DNA of 64,000 nucleotides from Nocardioides szechwanensis. GTDB taxonomy: Bacteria > Actinomycetota > Actinomycetes > Propionibacteriales > Nocardioidaceae. The stretch covers positions 186,001-250,000 of the forward strand of contig NZ_FNIC01000003.1 of the NCBI RefSeq assembly GCF_900103935.1. Reading direction: 5' to 3'. Below, piece by piece: positions 24,650 through 33,870 of this stretch (position 1 is its first letter; each line of letters begins with the position of its first letter). The notes beneath the pieces are model-generated. The model was not told where the DNA came from. It saw only the letters and a list, made by a program, of their open reading frames with translations, and searched no databases. The position numbers and the translations under genes were made by a program.

Positions 24650-27181
24650 TCACCGGGCTGGGACCTTCGACGCCGCGGCCCAGCGCTGGACGACCAGCAC
24701 GACACCGGGCACCGCGCTCAGCGCGAGCAGCGCAGCCGCGTCGGGCAGCGGCACGGGGTGCGTTCCGAGCAGCTCTCGCAGCGGCGACCAGGTCACCGCC
24801 AGCACCTGGAGGCCGGCCGCGACGGCGATTGCCACCTCCAGACCACGGGAGCGCCAGGCGAGGCCGGACCGGGGGCTGCGGATGGCCAGGCCCACCCCCA
24901 GCTGGGCCAGGCCCAGGGTGAGGAAGACCCAGGTCTGCACCCGGGACTCGGGGGCCAGCAGCCCGGCCACCAACGAGACCAGGGTGATCAGAGCACCGGC
25001 CACGAGGATCTGGCGGAAGAGGCCCTGCCCGAGCACCGACTTCTGGGGTGGCGGCGAGGGCCGGCGCATCACGGCCGGGTCCATCGGCTCCCCGCCAAAG
25101 GCCACCCCCGGTACGCCGTGGGTGAGCATGTTGATCCACAGGATCTGGCCCGGGCCGAGCGGCACCGGCATGCCCAGGAACGGGCCGACCAGGATGACCG
25201 CGACCTCCGCGAGACCGCCGGCCAGCCCGTAGCGCAGGAACATCCGGATGTTGGCGTAGATCCGCCGACCCTCCCCCACGGCGGTGACCACGGTGCGCAG
25301 GTTGTCGTCGGCCAGCACCAGGTCGGCGGCCTGGCGCGCGACCTCGGTGCCGCGGGCGCCCATCGCGATCCCGATGTCGGCCCGGCGCAGCGCCGGTGCG
25401 TCGTTGACGCCGTCGCCGGTCATCGCCACCACGTCGCCCCGGTCCTGCCAGGCACTCACGATGTCGACCTTCTGCTCGGGCCGGGTGCGGGCGTAGACGC
25501 CGATCCGGTCCACCCGGTCCACGTGCTCGCCGCGCAGGACCATGTCGCCGTCGGCGACCTCGGCGTCGACCCCGATGCCGAGCTCGGAGGCGATCGCCCG
25601 GGCCGTGGCCGGGTGGTCACCGGTGATCAGGACCGTGTGGATGCCCGCGGCGGCGCAGGCCGCGACCACGTGCGCGGCGTCCGCACGCGGGGGATCGGAG
25701 ATGGCGGCCAGGCCGCGCAGGACCAGTTCCCCTTCGAGCCCACTCTCCAGCAGCTCGGTGGCCGGGCGGGTGGCGCCGCGGGAGTCGGCGATGGCCAGCA
25801 CCCGGAAGCCCTGCTCGGCCAGCTGCCGGGTGGCCTCCCGGGCCTGCTCGGCGACCTGCTGGTCCTGGACGAGCTCGAGCACCACCTCGGGTGCGCCCTT
25901 GCAGATCGTGAGCCAGGTGTCCGCGCGCCGGTGGACCGTGACCATCCGCTGGAGGGTCGCGTCGAACGGGACCTCCTCGACCCGCTGCCAGTCACCGGCG
26001 TCCGCGGCCAGGGCGTCGTCGTACTTGGCGGCGGCGATGAGCAGCGCGGCCTCCATGGGGTCGCCGACGATCCCCCAGGTGTCGTCCTGCGGGGCCGAGA
26101 GCCGGGCGTCGTTGCAGAGGACGGCGTCGCTGAGCAGGGGCGTCAGGCTCCCGCGCTCGTCGGGCCCGACCACGTCGCCGGCGGTGCCGTAGCCGTGGCC
26201 GGTCACCTCCCAGGAGCCGGCCGGCGTCCAGAGGTGCTGCACGACCATCCGGCCCTCGGTCAGGGTGCCGGTCTTGTCGGAGGCGAGGACGGTGACCGAG
26301 CCCAGGGTCTCGACGGCCGGGAGCCAGCGCACGAGTGCGGCCTGCTTGGCCATCCGGAACGCGCCCATCGCCAGCGCCACGGAGACCACCGCGGGCAGCG
26401 ACTCCGGGATGGCGGCCACCGCGAGGCTGACCGCCAGGATCAGCATCTCGGCGGCGTCCTCACCGCGGGCCAGGCCGAGGCCGAACACCAGGGCGGCCAG
26501 CGCCAGGGTGAGTACGACGAGCTGTTGCGACAGCCGGGACAGTCGCTGCTGTAAGGGGGTCGGGCGCGCACCCACCGACGCGATCGCGGTGGCGATCCGG
26601 CCGAGCCCCGAGTCGGCCCCGGTGCGGCTGATCTCGGCCCAGCCTCGCCCGCGGGTGACGACGGTGCCGGAGAGCAGCTCCTCACCCTCACCACGCGCGA
26701 CGGGGACCGACTCGCCGGTCATCGCCGACTCGTCGACCTGGAGGGCAGCGGACTCGAGCAGGGTGCCGTCGGCCGGCACGATGTCGCCGGCCTCGAGGCG
26801 GACCACGTCACCGGGCACGACGTCGGCACTGTCGAGTCGCACGGGCTCGCCATCTCGAAGCACCGTGGCGTGCGGAGCCGAGAGCCGGTCGAGCGAGGCG
26901 ATGGCGTTGGCCGCCCGTACCTCCTGGACCACCCCGATCGTGGTGTTGAGCACGATCACCGCGGCGATGATGCCGGCGTCGGCGAGGTCGCCGAGCAGCA
27001 CCACGATGACCCCGGCCGCGAGCAGCAAAAGGATCATCGGGTCGCGCAGCTGGTCGACGACGCGCGACAAGGGGCTGCGCGGCTTGGGCCGCGGCGCGCG
27101 GTTGGCGCCGACCTCGGCCAGCCGCTCGGCCGCCTCGGCGCTGCTCAGGCCCCAGCTGGCGACAGGGGTCTCGGTGGTCAC
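24650..27181 (-). CDS. P-type cation-transporting ATPase (Ca2+ type, CtpF-like)
   Basis: An 843-residue membrane pump with all P-type hallmarks: the actuator motif MTGESVPV (about 155), phosphorylation site SDKTGTLTEG (about 300), the hinge MTGDGVNDAPALRRADIG (about 610) and the M4 motif AIPESLPAVV (about 275), which resembles the PEGLP of Ca2+/Na+-type (P2) pumps. The N-terminal cation ATPase domain is at 5-70, and about ten membrane segments are present. The transported ion is probably Ca2+ or another cation; this is inferred. The GTG start at 27181 overlaps the stop of the upstream Usp gene. The pairing with Usp genes mirrors ctpF in the mycobacterial DosR regulon. Confidence 0.9.
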   Translation of the reverse strand: MTTETPVASWGLSSAEAAERLAEVGANRAPRPKPRSPLSRVVDQLRDPMILLLLAAGVIVVLLGDLADAGIIAAVIVLNTTIGVVQEVRAANAIASLDRLSAPHATVLRDGEPVRLDSADVVPGDVVRLEAGDIVPADGTLLESAALQVDESAMTGESVPVARGEGEELLSGTVVTRGRGWAEISRTGADSGLGRIATAIASVGARPTPLQQRLSRLSQQLVVLTLALAALVFGLGLARGEDAAEMLILAVSLAVAAIPESLPAVVSVALAMGAFRMAKQAALVRWLPAVETLGSVTVLASDKTGTLTEGRMVVQHLWTPAGSWEVTGHGYGTAGDVVGPDERGSLTPLLSDAVLCNDARLSAPQDDTWGIVGDPMEAALLIAAAKYDDALAADAGDWQRVEEVPFDATLQRMVTVHRRADTWLTICKGAPEVVLELVQDQQVAEQAREATRQLAEQGFRVLAIADSRGATRPATELLESGLEGELVLRGLAAISDPPRADAAHVVAACAAAGIHTVLITGDHPATARAIASELGIGVDAEVADGDMVLRGEHVDRVDRIGVYARTRPEQKVDIVSAWQDRGDVVAMTGDGVNDAPALRRADIGIAMGARGTEVARQAADLVLADDNLRTVVTAVGEGRRIYANIRMFLRYGLAGGLAEVAVILVGPFLGMPVPLGPGQILWINMLTHGVPGVAFGGEPMDPAVMRRPSPPPQKSVLGQGLFRQILVAGALITLVSLVAGLLAPESRVQTWVFLTLGLAQLGVGLAIRSPRSGLAWRSRGLEVAIAVAAGLQVLAVTWSPLRELLGTHPVPLPDAAALLALSAVPGVVLVVQRWAAASKVPAR

Positions 27182-28098
27182 TTGGTGATGTCCCCGGCCT
27201 GCTCAAGCACCAGCCCGGCGACGGCGGTGACCGCGCCCGGCGGGACGATGCGGACCGGGCACTCGGCGTCACGCAGGACCGCGCGGCCGGTACCGCCGAG
27301 GGACCCGGTCGGGAACCCGTGGGCGTGGCGCACCAGGACCACCAGGTCGGCGTCGCGGGAGGCCCTCACGAGCGCGTGGGCGGGCTGGTCGTGCACGATC
27401 CGGATCTCCACGCCCACCGACGGGTAGGTCGTGCGCCACTCGTGCAGCAGCGTCTCGAGCTCGGCGGTGGAGCGCTCCGTGAGCTCGTCGGCCGCGACCC
27501 GCGAGACGACGATGTCGTCGTACCCAGTGGGGAGCTTCCACGAGTGCAGCACGAGCAGCCGGTCGCCGAGCGCAGCGGCGGCCGCGAACGCGTCAGCCAG
27601 CAGCTCGGTGGAGTGCGCCGGGGACTTCACGGCCACGACCACGGCACCGCGTGCCCCCGAGCCGGGCGGCCACTCAGGAGGTACGACGACCACCGGGCAC
27701 GTCGCACGGGACGCGACGCCGGCGGCGGTGTTGCCGAGCAGGACGCGCTCGAAGAGCGGCCGGTCGTCGCGGCCGACGTACAGCACCGCGGCGTCGTGCG
27801 CGCCCTTGGCGAGCTGCGAGGCGCGCGGGCCGTGCCGCAGGTCGGTCCTGATGTGGAGGTCGGGCGCCAGCTCGGCGACCTCGGCCGCCACCTCGTGCAG
27901 GATGGCCGCCCCGGTCAGGCCGAGGTCCGGCCCGACAAGCGGCAGCATGGGAGTCATCGGCACGTGGTCGGGGACGACGTGCACGAGCAGCACCGGAGCG
28001 CCGAGGCGCCGGGCCTCGTCGAGCCCGGCGCGGATCGCGCCGGAGGTGCCGGGCGAGCCGTCGACGCCGATGGCGACGGGCTGAGTGGTGGGGTTCAT
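27178..28098 (-). CDS. Universal stress protein with two Usp domains
   Basis: A 306-residue tandem-Usp protein (domains about 5-150 and 155-295). ATP-loop-like segments are YVGRDDRPLFERVLLGNTAA in the first domain and GFPTGSLGGTGRAVLRDAEC in the second. The ATG at 28098 has AAGGGG upstream. Its stop overlaps the P-type ATPase start (GTGA), so the two are coupled. It is a paralog of the Usp protein at 23701-24579, with the ATPase gene between them. Confidence 0.88.
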   Translation of the reverse strand: MNPTTQPVAIGVDGSPGTSGAIRAGLDEARRLGAPVLLVHVVPDHVPMTPMLPLVGPDLGLTGAAILHEVAAEVAELAPDLHIRTDLRHGPRASQLAKGAHDAAVLYVGRDDRPLFERVLLGNTAAGVASRATCPVVVVPPEWPPGSGARGAVVVAVKSPAHSTELLADAFAAAAALGDRLLVLHSWKLPTGYDDIVVSRVAADELTERSTAELETLLHEWRTTYPSVGVEIRIVHDQPAHALVRASRDADLVVLVRHAHGFPTGSLGGTGRAVLRDAECPVRIVPPGAVTAVAGLVLEQAGDITK

Positions 28099-28147
28099 GA
28101 CGGGTTCCCCTTTCCGGGCTGAGCTGGTGGAGCAGGTGACACATGGG

Positions 28148-28182
28148 CGCTGGGGCCCGGGCCGCCGGCCCGGGCCCCAGCG
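28148..28182 (-). terminator. Strong hairpin after the YfcC gene
   Basis: A perfect 16-base-pair stem (28148-28163 with 28167-28182) and 3-base loop start 4 bases after the YfcC stop codon. It lacks a T tract, as usual for high-GC actinobacterial terminators. It separates the YfcC gene from the Usp-ATPase-Usp unit. Confidence 0.75.
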
Positions 28183-28186
28183 TCGT

Positions 28187-29716
28187 CTAGATCGCCGCGC
28201 CGACAGCGACGAACGCTGCGGTGAGGACGAACAGGATCCCGACCAGCGGCAGTACGAACTTCAGGTACTGGTCGTAGCGGACCTTGGCCAGCGCCAGGCC
28301 ACCCATGACCACGGCCGAGGTGGGCGTGATCAGGTTGACGATGCCGGAGGCGGACTGGAACGCGGTGACCACCATCGCCCGCTCCACGCCGGCGAAGTCG
28401 GCGAGCGGTGCCAGGATCGGCATCGCCAGGGCAGCGTGCCCGGACGTCGACGGGACCAGGAACGCGAGCGGGATGTTGATCAGGAACATCACGAGGCCGA
28501 ACACTCCGGAGCTGGTGTCACTCACCAGGTTCTCCATGGAGTGCAGGATCGTGTCGGTGATGTCCGAGTTGTTCATGATCACGGTGACGCCACGCGCGAG
28601 CACGATGATCAGGCCGACGCCGATGAAGTCACCGGCGCCCTTGACCAGGGTGTCGGTCAGGCCCTTCTCGCCGAGGCCGCCGATCATGCCGACCACGAGC
28701 GACATCACGATGAACAGCGCCGCCAGCTCGGGGAAGTACCAGTCGAGCTGCCAGCCGTAGCTCTCGGCGGCGGGACCGTTGATGACCTGTGCCCACGGCA
28801 CGATCGCGAAGATCATGAACGCGAACGTGATGCCGACGATGCCCAGGACGCTCTTCTCGCGACCGGTCAGGGAAGGTACGTCGCGCAGTCCCTGGAGACG
28901 CAGCAGGTCATCGCCCTCGACCTCACCGACCATCGAGCGGGAGGGGTCCTTCTTGATCCGGCGCGCGTAGCGCAGGACCCACCACACGCCCACGGGGACG
29001 AGCAGGAGGTACATCAGGAAACGGAAGCCGATGCCGTCGCCGATGGAGATCCCGGCCGAGTCCGAGGCCACACCGGTCGCGAACGGGTTGACCGTCGAGG
29101 CGAGGACGCCGATGCCGGCACCCACCAGGATGGTGGCCGCGGCGACCATGCGGTCATAGCCGAGGGCCAGCATCAGCGGGATCAGCAGGGCGTAGAACCC
29201 GAGGGTCTCCTCCGCCATCCCCTCGGTGGTGCCACCGATGGAGAACAGCACCATCAGGACGGCGATCAGGACGGTGCCGCGGGTGCTCATCCGCTGCGCG
29301 ATCCGCGCCACACCGTTGTCGATGGCGCCGGTCTGCATCGCCATGGTGATGAAGATGCCGATGGCGATGACGAACAGGAAGACGCCGGCGGCGCCGTACA
29401 GCTCACCGGACTCGTAGGGCCCGATGTATCCATCGGGGTTGATCACGCCGTACAGGCCGTTGATGGGCGCCAGGAACAGCTCCATCAGCCGGTCGCCGAA
29501 GCCCAGGGCGCTGTCGGTGCCCTCGTAGCTGCCCGGGATCGGGGCTCCGGTCTCGGGGTCGACCTGGTAGTTGCCGGTCGGGACGATGAAAGCCAGCAGC
29601 CAGACCGCGATGGTCACGACGAGCAGCACCGTGAACGCGCTGGGGAATCTGAAGCTTCTCTTGTCCGGCTTGGCTGCCGCCGCCCTTGACGGGGGCGCCG
29701 CGTGCTTGGTGGCCAT
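28187..29716 (-). CDS. YfcC-family membrane transporter (candidate arginine/ornithine exchanger)
   Basis: A 509-residue polytopic protein with about twelve membrane segments of the YfcC / C4-dicarboxylate anaerobic carrier family. Characteristic stretches are VGAGIGVLASTVNPFATGVA (about 240) and FLVPSTSGHAALAMPILAPL (about 425). The chosen start is ATG at 29716, preceded by AGAGG. It is divergent from arcABC, and YfcC-type proteins are often found with arginine deiminase genes, where they are thought to play the ArcD role. Exchange of arginine for ornithine is therefore a context-based inference. Confidence 0.85.
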   Translation of the reverse strand: MATKHAAPPSRAAAAKPDKRSFRFPSAFTVLLVVTIAVWLLAFIVPTGNYQVDPETGAPIPGSYEGTDSALGFGDRLMELFLAPINGLYGVINPDGYIGPYESGELYGAAGVFLFVIAIGIFITMAMQTGAIDNGVARIAQRMSTRGTVLIAVLMVLFSIGGTTEGMAEETLGFYALLIPLMLALGYDRMVAAATILVGAGIGVLASTVNPFATGVASDSAGISIGDGIGFRFLMYLLLVPVGVWWVLRYARRIKKDPSRSMVGEVEGDDLLRLQGLRDVPSLTGREKSVLGIVGITFAFMIFAIVPWAQVINGPAAESYGWQLDWYFPELAALFIVMSLVVGMIGGLGEKGLTDTLVKGAGDFIGVGLIIVLARGVTVIMNNSDITDTILHSMENLVSDTSSGVFGLVMFLINIPLAFLVPSTSGHAALAMPILAPLADFAGVERAMVVTAFQSASGIVNLITPTSAVVMGGLALAKVRYDQYLKFVLPLVGILFVLTAAFVAVGAAI

Positions 29717-29881
29717 GGTTTGCCTCTTCTCGGTTGGACGTCTTCGGCCATCACCTAGCCAAACAGCCAAGGCCCTCGGCAGGACCTGCCGTTGGGCCCC
29801 GCTGAGTAGGACCTTCTGCTCTCCTTTACGCGCGCGCGCGCACGCAGTGTGGAGTCACCGACAACACGAAAGAGGCAGCAC
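29717..29881. promoter_or_regulatory. Divergent promoter region of YfcC and arcABC
   Basis: This 165-base gap between divergent genes contains two AGGACCT copies (29781-29787 and 29808-29814), GGCCC elements nearby, and an alternating CG run at 29829-29841. The AGGACCT copies resemble half-sites of NarL/FixJ-type (DosR-like) regulators, but no full consensus box is present. Confidence 0.35.
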
Positions 29882-31105
29882 ATGACTCTGCACGTTGACT
29901 CCGAGGTAGGCCGTCTCAGACAGGCGATCCTGCACCGGCCCGACCTGGAGCTGAAGCGGCTCACGCCCACCAACCACGACGAGTACCTCTTCGACGACGT
30001 GCTGTGGGTCAAGCGCGCCAAGCAGGAGCACGACGCCTTCGCAGAGACCCTGCGGGACCTCGGCGTCCAGGTGCACCTCCTCGACCAGCTGCTCGCCGAG
30101 ACCCTCGCGGTCCCAGAGGCCCGCAAGTTCGTGCTCGAGGAGTCCCTCGACGAGTTGGTCTTCGGCCCGATGGCCCTGGACGCGCTGCACCAGGCGTTCG
30201 GCTCGATGGACGACGCCGAGCTCACGACGTACCTGATCGGCGGCATGACCAAGCGCGAGCTGCTCGACCGCGTCGAGGAGCCGTCCTCGGTGGTGGTCCA
30301 GGCCCTCGAGCTCGACGACCTGCTGCTGCCGCCGCTGCCCAACCACCTGTTCACGCGTGACACCTCCGCGTGGATCTTCGACGGCGTGTCGATCAACGCG
30401 ATGCGCAAGCGGGCCCGGATGCGCGAGACCATCCACTACGAGGCGATCTACCGCTGGCACCCGCACTTCGCCGACGCGGACTACAGCGTCTGGTCCGAGG
30501 GCACCGTCAACGGTGCGGCGACGACCGAGGGTGGCGACATCCTGGTCATCGGCCGCGGCGCGGTCCTGGTCGGCATGAGCGAGCGCACCACCCCGCAGGG
30601 TGTCGAGCGGCTCGCGCGCCGGCTCTTCCGCGAAGGGAGCGCCACCAAGATCGTCGCGCTCTCGATGCCGCAGAAGCGGGCGTTCATGCACCTCGACACC
30701 GTGATGACGATGGTCAACGAGGACACGTTCACCAAGTACGTCGGCCTCGGGATGCTGCCGTCGTACACGATCGAGCCCGGCGACGCCGAGCACGAGCTCA
30801 AGGTCACCGCTCACCCGGCCGACTACATGCACCAGGCCATCGCCGACGCACTGGGGATCGAGAAGATCAACATCCTCACCGCCACGCAGGACGTGCAGGC
30901 CGCCGAGCGCGAGCAGTGGGACGACGGCTGCAACGTGCTCGCCGTCCGGCCGGGCGTGGTGGTCGCCTACGAGCGCAACGTCACCACCAACACCTACCTG
31001 CGCAAGAACGGCGTCGAGGTGGTCACCATCCAGGGCAACGAGCTGGGCAGAGGTCGCGGTGGTCCGCGCTGCATGACCTGCCCCATCGAACGAGAAGGGA
31101 TCTGA
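29882..31105 (+). CDS. arcA: Arginine deiminase
   Basis: This enzyme hydrolyses arginine to citrulline and ammonia, the first step of the ADI pathway. The 407-residue length is typical. Family motifs visible are [15 protein letters not shown] (about 153-167), the catalytic His region [12 protein letters not shown] (about 271) and the C-terminal catalytic Cys in [16 protein letters not shown] (about 392-407). ATG at 29882 is preferred to the earlier in-frame ATG because AGAGG lies at the right distance. arcB follows after 5 bases and arcC after that, so the three form one operon producing ATP from arginine. Confidence 0.97.
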   Translation: MTLHVDSEVGRLRQAILHRPDLELKRLTPTNHDEYLFDDVLWVKRAKQEHDAFAETLRDLGVQVHLLDQLLAETLAVPEARKFVLEESLDELVFGPMALDALHQAFGSMDDAELTTYLIGGMTKRELLDRVEEPSSVVVQALELDDLLLPPLPNHLFTRDTSAWIFDGVSINAMRKRARMRETIHYEAIYRWHPHFADADYSVWSEGTVNGAATTEGGDILVIGRGAVLVGMSERTTPQGVERLARRLFREGSATKIVALSMPQKRAFMHLDTVMTMVNEDTFTKYVGLGMLPSYTIEPGDAEHELKVTAHPADYMHQAIADALGIEKINILTATQDVQAAEREQWDDGCNVLAVRPGVVVAYERNVTTNTYLRKNGVEVVTIQGNELGRGRGGPRCMTCPIEREGI

Positions 31106-31110
31106 GCGTC

Positions 31111-32112
31111 ATGGCTTTCAACCTCCGCAACCGCAGCTTCGTCAAGGAGCTGGACTTCACCCCCAAGGAGTGGAAGTTCCTCCTCGACCTGGCCGCCGAG
31201 CTCAAGGTCGCCAAGTACGCCGGGTCCGAGCAGCCGCGACTGTCCCGCAAGAACATCGCGCTGATCTTCGAGAAGAGCTCGACCCGCACCCGCTGCGCGT
31301 TCGAGGTGGCCGCGTTCGACCAGGGCGCTCGGGTCACGTACCTCGACCCGAGCGGCTCGCAGATCGGGCACAAGGAGTCGATGGAGGACACCGCGCGCGT
31401 GCTCGGCCGGATGTACGACGGCATCGAGTACCGCGGCTCGGCCCAGACCAACGTCGAGACGCTGGCGGCGTACGCCGGCGTACCGGTGTGGAACGGACTG
31501 ACCGACGAGTGGCACCCGACCCAGATGCTCTGCGACATGCTCACCATGCGTGAGCACAGCGGCAAGCACGACGAGGAGATCTCCTTCGCCTACCTGGGCG
31601 ACGCCCACAACAACGTCGGCAACTCGCTGCTGATCTCCGGCGCCATGATGGGCATGGACGTGCGCATCGTCGCGCCGAGGTCGCTGTGGAACGCCCCCGA
31701 GGTGATCGAGGAGGCCAAGCGGATCGCCGAGGAGACCGGCGCCCGGATCACGCACACCGAGGACGTCGCCGAAGGCGTCGCCGGCGTGGACTTCCTCTAC
31801 ACCGACGTGTGGGTGTCGATGGGCGAGCCCAAGGAGGTCTGGGCGGAGCGGATCAACCTGCTCAAGCCCTACCAGGTCAACATGGACGTGGTGAAGGCGA
31901 CCGGCAACCCCAAGGTCAAGTTCATGCACTGCCTGCCGGGGTTCCACGACCGCCACACCAAGGTGGGCGAGGAGCTCTACCAGCAGACCGGCATGGACGC
32001 CCTCGAGGTCACCGACGAGGTCTTCGAGTCGAAGCACTCGATCGTCTTCGACCAGGCCGAGAACCGGATGCACACGATCAAGGCCGTGCTCGTCGCGACG
32101 CTGGGAGGCTGA
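31111..32112 (+). CDS. arcB: Ornithine carbamoyltransferase (catabolic)
   Basis: This 333-residue enzyme converts citrulline and phosphate to ornithine and carbamoyl phosphate in the ADI pathway. The carbamoyl phosphate motif [10 protein letters not shown] (about 55-64), HPTQ (about 132) and the ornithine-site motif [10 protein letters not shown] (about 271) are all present. Position between arcA and arcC argues for the catabolic role, though sequence alone does not separate it from anabolic argF. The ATG at 31111 follows the arcA stop by 5 bases. Confidence 0.95.
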   Translation: MAFNLRNRSFVKELDFTPKEWKFLLDLAAELKVAKYAGSEQPRLSRKNIALIFEKSSTRTRCAFEVAAFDQGARVTYLDPSGSQIGHKESMEDTARVLGRMYDGIEYRGSAQTNVETLAAYAGVPVWNGLTDEWHPTQMLCDMLTMREHSGKHDEEISFAYLGDAHNNVGNSLLISGAMMGMDVRIVAPRSLWNAPEVIEEAKRIAEETGARITHTEDVAEGVAGVDFLYTDVWVSMGEPKEVWAERINLLKPYQVNMDVVKATGNPKVKFMHCLPGFHDRHTKVGEELYQQTGMDALEVTDEVFESKHSIVFDQAENRMHTIKAVLVATLGG

Positions 32113-32113
32113 C

Positions 32114-33088
32114 GTGCGCATCGTCGTCGCCCTCGGTGGCAACGCCCTGCTGCAGAGAGGGCAGAAGCCCGACGCCGAGATCCAGGAGGCCAACGTACGG
32201 CGGGCGGTCGCGGCCCTCGCGCCGCTCGCGAAGAAGCACGAGCTGGTGCTGACGCACGGCAACGGGCCACAGGTGGGGGTCCTGGCGCTGCAGAGCGCCT
32301 CCGACCCGCACCTCACCACGCCGTACCCCTTCGACGTGCTCGGCGCACAGACCCAGGGGATGATCGGCTACTGGCTGCTCCAGGCGATGCAGAACCAGCT
32401 GCCCGGGCAGCAGGTGGCCGCGATCATCAACCAGACCCTGGTCGAGGCCGCTGACCCGGCCTTCGACGACCCGACGAAGTTCGTCGGCGAGGTCTACGAC
32501 CGGGAGCAGGCCGAGAAGCTCGCCGCCGAGCGCGGCTGGGTGGTCAAGGCCGACGGGGCCGGATGGCGCCGGGTGGTCGGGTCGCCCAAGCCGCAGCGGG
32601 TCGTCGAGACCCGGCTGATCCGGCTGCTCCTCGAGAGCGGCGCGGTCGTGGTCTGCGCCGGCGGCGGCGGTGTCCCGGTGATCCGGGACGAGCGCGGCGA
32701 GCTGGTCGGCGTGGAGGCGGTCGTCGACAAGGACCTCACCAGCGCGGTGCTGGCCGAGGCCCTCGACGCCGACGTCCTGCTGGTGCTGACCGACGTACCC
32801 AACGTCATGAGTGACTTCGGGACGCCGCAACAGGCCCCGGTGCTCCGGGCGACGCCGGGAGGCCTCCGGGCAATGGGCTTCCCGGCCGGCTCGATGGGTC
32901 CGAAGGTGGACGCCGTGTGCCGTTTCGTGGAGCTCACCGGTGGGGTCGCCGCGATCGGCACGCTCGACGACGCGGTCGCGATCCTGCGCGGCGACGCCGG
33001 CACGATCGTCACCCCGAGCGGCACCTACGACGGGCAACCGGTGCCGGTCCGGCACAGCCAGGGCCACCTGGCGGTCGCCGCGTCCTGA
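32114..33088 (+). CDS. arcC: Carbamate kinase
   Basis: This 324-residue amino-acid-kinase-fold enzyme transfers phosphate from carbamoyl phosphate to ADP, giving the ATP yield of the pathway. Motifs include VALGGNALLQRG at the N-terminus, LTHGNGPQVGVLALQ (about 47), VCAGGGGVPVI (about 181) and MGPKVDAVCRFVE (about 262). The GTG start at 32114 lies one base after the arcB stop, with GGGAGG upstream. A hairpin terminator follows at 33101-33128. Confidence 0.96.
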   Translation: MRIVVALGGNALLQRGQKPDAEIQEANVRRAVAALAPLAKKHELVLTHGNGPQVGVLALQSASDPHLTTPYPFDVLGAQTQGMIGYWLLQAMQNQLPGQQVAAIINQTLVEAADPAFDDPTKFVGEVYDREQAEKLAAERGWVVKADGAGWRRVVGSPKPQRVVETRLIRLLLESGAVVVCAGGGGVPVIRDERGELVGVEAVVDKDLTSAVLAEALDADVLLVLTDVPNVMSDFGTPQQAPVLRATPGGLRAMGFPAGSMGPKVDAVCRFVELTGGVAAIGTLDDAVAILRGDAGTIVTPSGTYDGQPVPVRHSQGHLAVAAS

Positions 33089-33100
33089 GCACCGACCCTC

Positions 33101-33128
33101 CGACCCCGGGACCAACGTCCCGGGGTCG
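33101..33128 (+). terminator. Terminator of the arcABC operon
   Basis: A perfect 12-base-pair stem (33101-33112 with 33117-33128) with the 4-base loop CAAC begins 12 bases after the arcC stop codon. Further GC palindromes follow at 33131-33144 and about 33143-33160. Confidence 0.8.
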
Positions 33129-33179
33129 CTGGGTCGCGCGACCCGGGCGCGCCGCGCCCGCGAGGAGGAGCGTGGCCTC

Positions 33180-33740
33180 ATGACCGACATCCGAAAGATC
33201 ACAGCCCTGGTGGTCTACGAGTCCATGTTCGGCAACACGCAGACGGTCGCGGAGGCGGTCGCCGGAGGGCTGCGGGACGAAGGGCTCGACGTCACCCTGA
33301 CCCACGTCCACGACGCCCCGGCAGCCGACCGCTGCGAGTTCGACCTGCTCGTCGTCGGCGCCCCCACCCACGCGTTCTCGCTCAGCCGCCCCTCGACCCG
33401 CGAGGACGCCGTACGTCAGGGCGCACCCGCCGAGGTCGCGGTCGGCACCGGCCTGCGTGAGTGGATCGCGTCGATGAGCGTGGGCGACAGCGGACGCGTC
33501 GCGGCCACCTTCGACACCCGCGTCACCAAGGTGCGGCGGATCCCCAAGGCCGCGTCGACCCGCGCCGCCAAGCTCCTCTCCCGCAACGGCTTCCGGCTGG
33601 TCTCGCGCCCCGCCGGGTTCCTCGTCACCGACACGTCCGGCCCGCTGGAGGAGGGCGAGCTGGAGCGCGCGACGGCCTGGGGCCGAAGCGTGGGCGCGGC
33701 CGCCCGCGACCGGATGCTGGCATCCGCCACGGGCGGCTGA
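33180..33740 (+). CDS. Flavodoxin domain protein
   Basis: A 186-residue flavodoxin-like electron carrier. The FMN phosphate loop is YESMFGNTQTVAE (about 13-25), matching the T/S-x-T/F-G-x-T pattern, and a later FMN loop is VVGAPTHAFSLSRP (about 59-72). ATG at 33180 is preceded by GAGGAGGAG. The gene follows the arc operon on the same strand but is separated by a terminator. Its redox partner is not apparent. In this setting an anaerobic electron-transfer role is possible. Confidence 0.85.
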   Translation: MTDIRKITALVVYESMFGNTQTVAEAVAGGLRDEGLDVTLTHVHDAPAADRCEFDLLVVGAPTHAFSLSRPSTREDAVRQGAPAEVAVGTGLREWIASMSVGDSGRVAATFDTRVTKVRRIPKAASTRAAKLLSRNGFRLVSRPAGFLVTDTSGPLEEGELERATAWGRSVGAAARDRMLASATGG

Positions 33741-33760
33741 CGCTCCCTCACCCCGCTCTG

Positions 33761-33794
33761 GGGACCGATGGCGGAGTTTCCGGGACCTTCTTCC
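33761..33794. promoter_or_regulatory. Paired GGGACC elements upstream of the CBS-BON gene
   Basis: GGGACC occurs at 33761-33766 and again at 33782-33787. The 21-base spacing is two helical turns. It lies 77-110 bases upstream of the CBS-BON start. DosR-type response regulators bind GGGAC half-sites, so this is a candidate, weak on sequence alone. Confidence 0.3.
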
Positions 33795-33870
33795 TTGCTC
33801 CGGCGGCGCCTCGCGCGGGACTCTTGAGGTGAGCCCAGGACTCCTGGGCGGATCCGACGGAGGAGCCGAG

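Noticed and set aside
29829-29841. Alternating CG run as a functional Z-DNA element or repeat
   Set aside because: A 13-base CG alternation is expected by chance in DNA of this composition.
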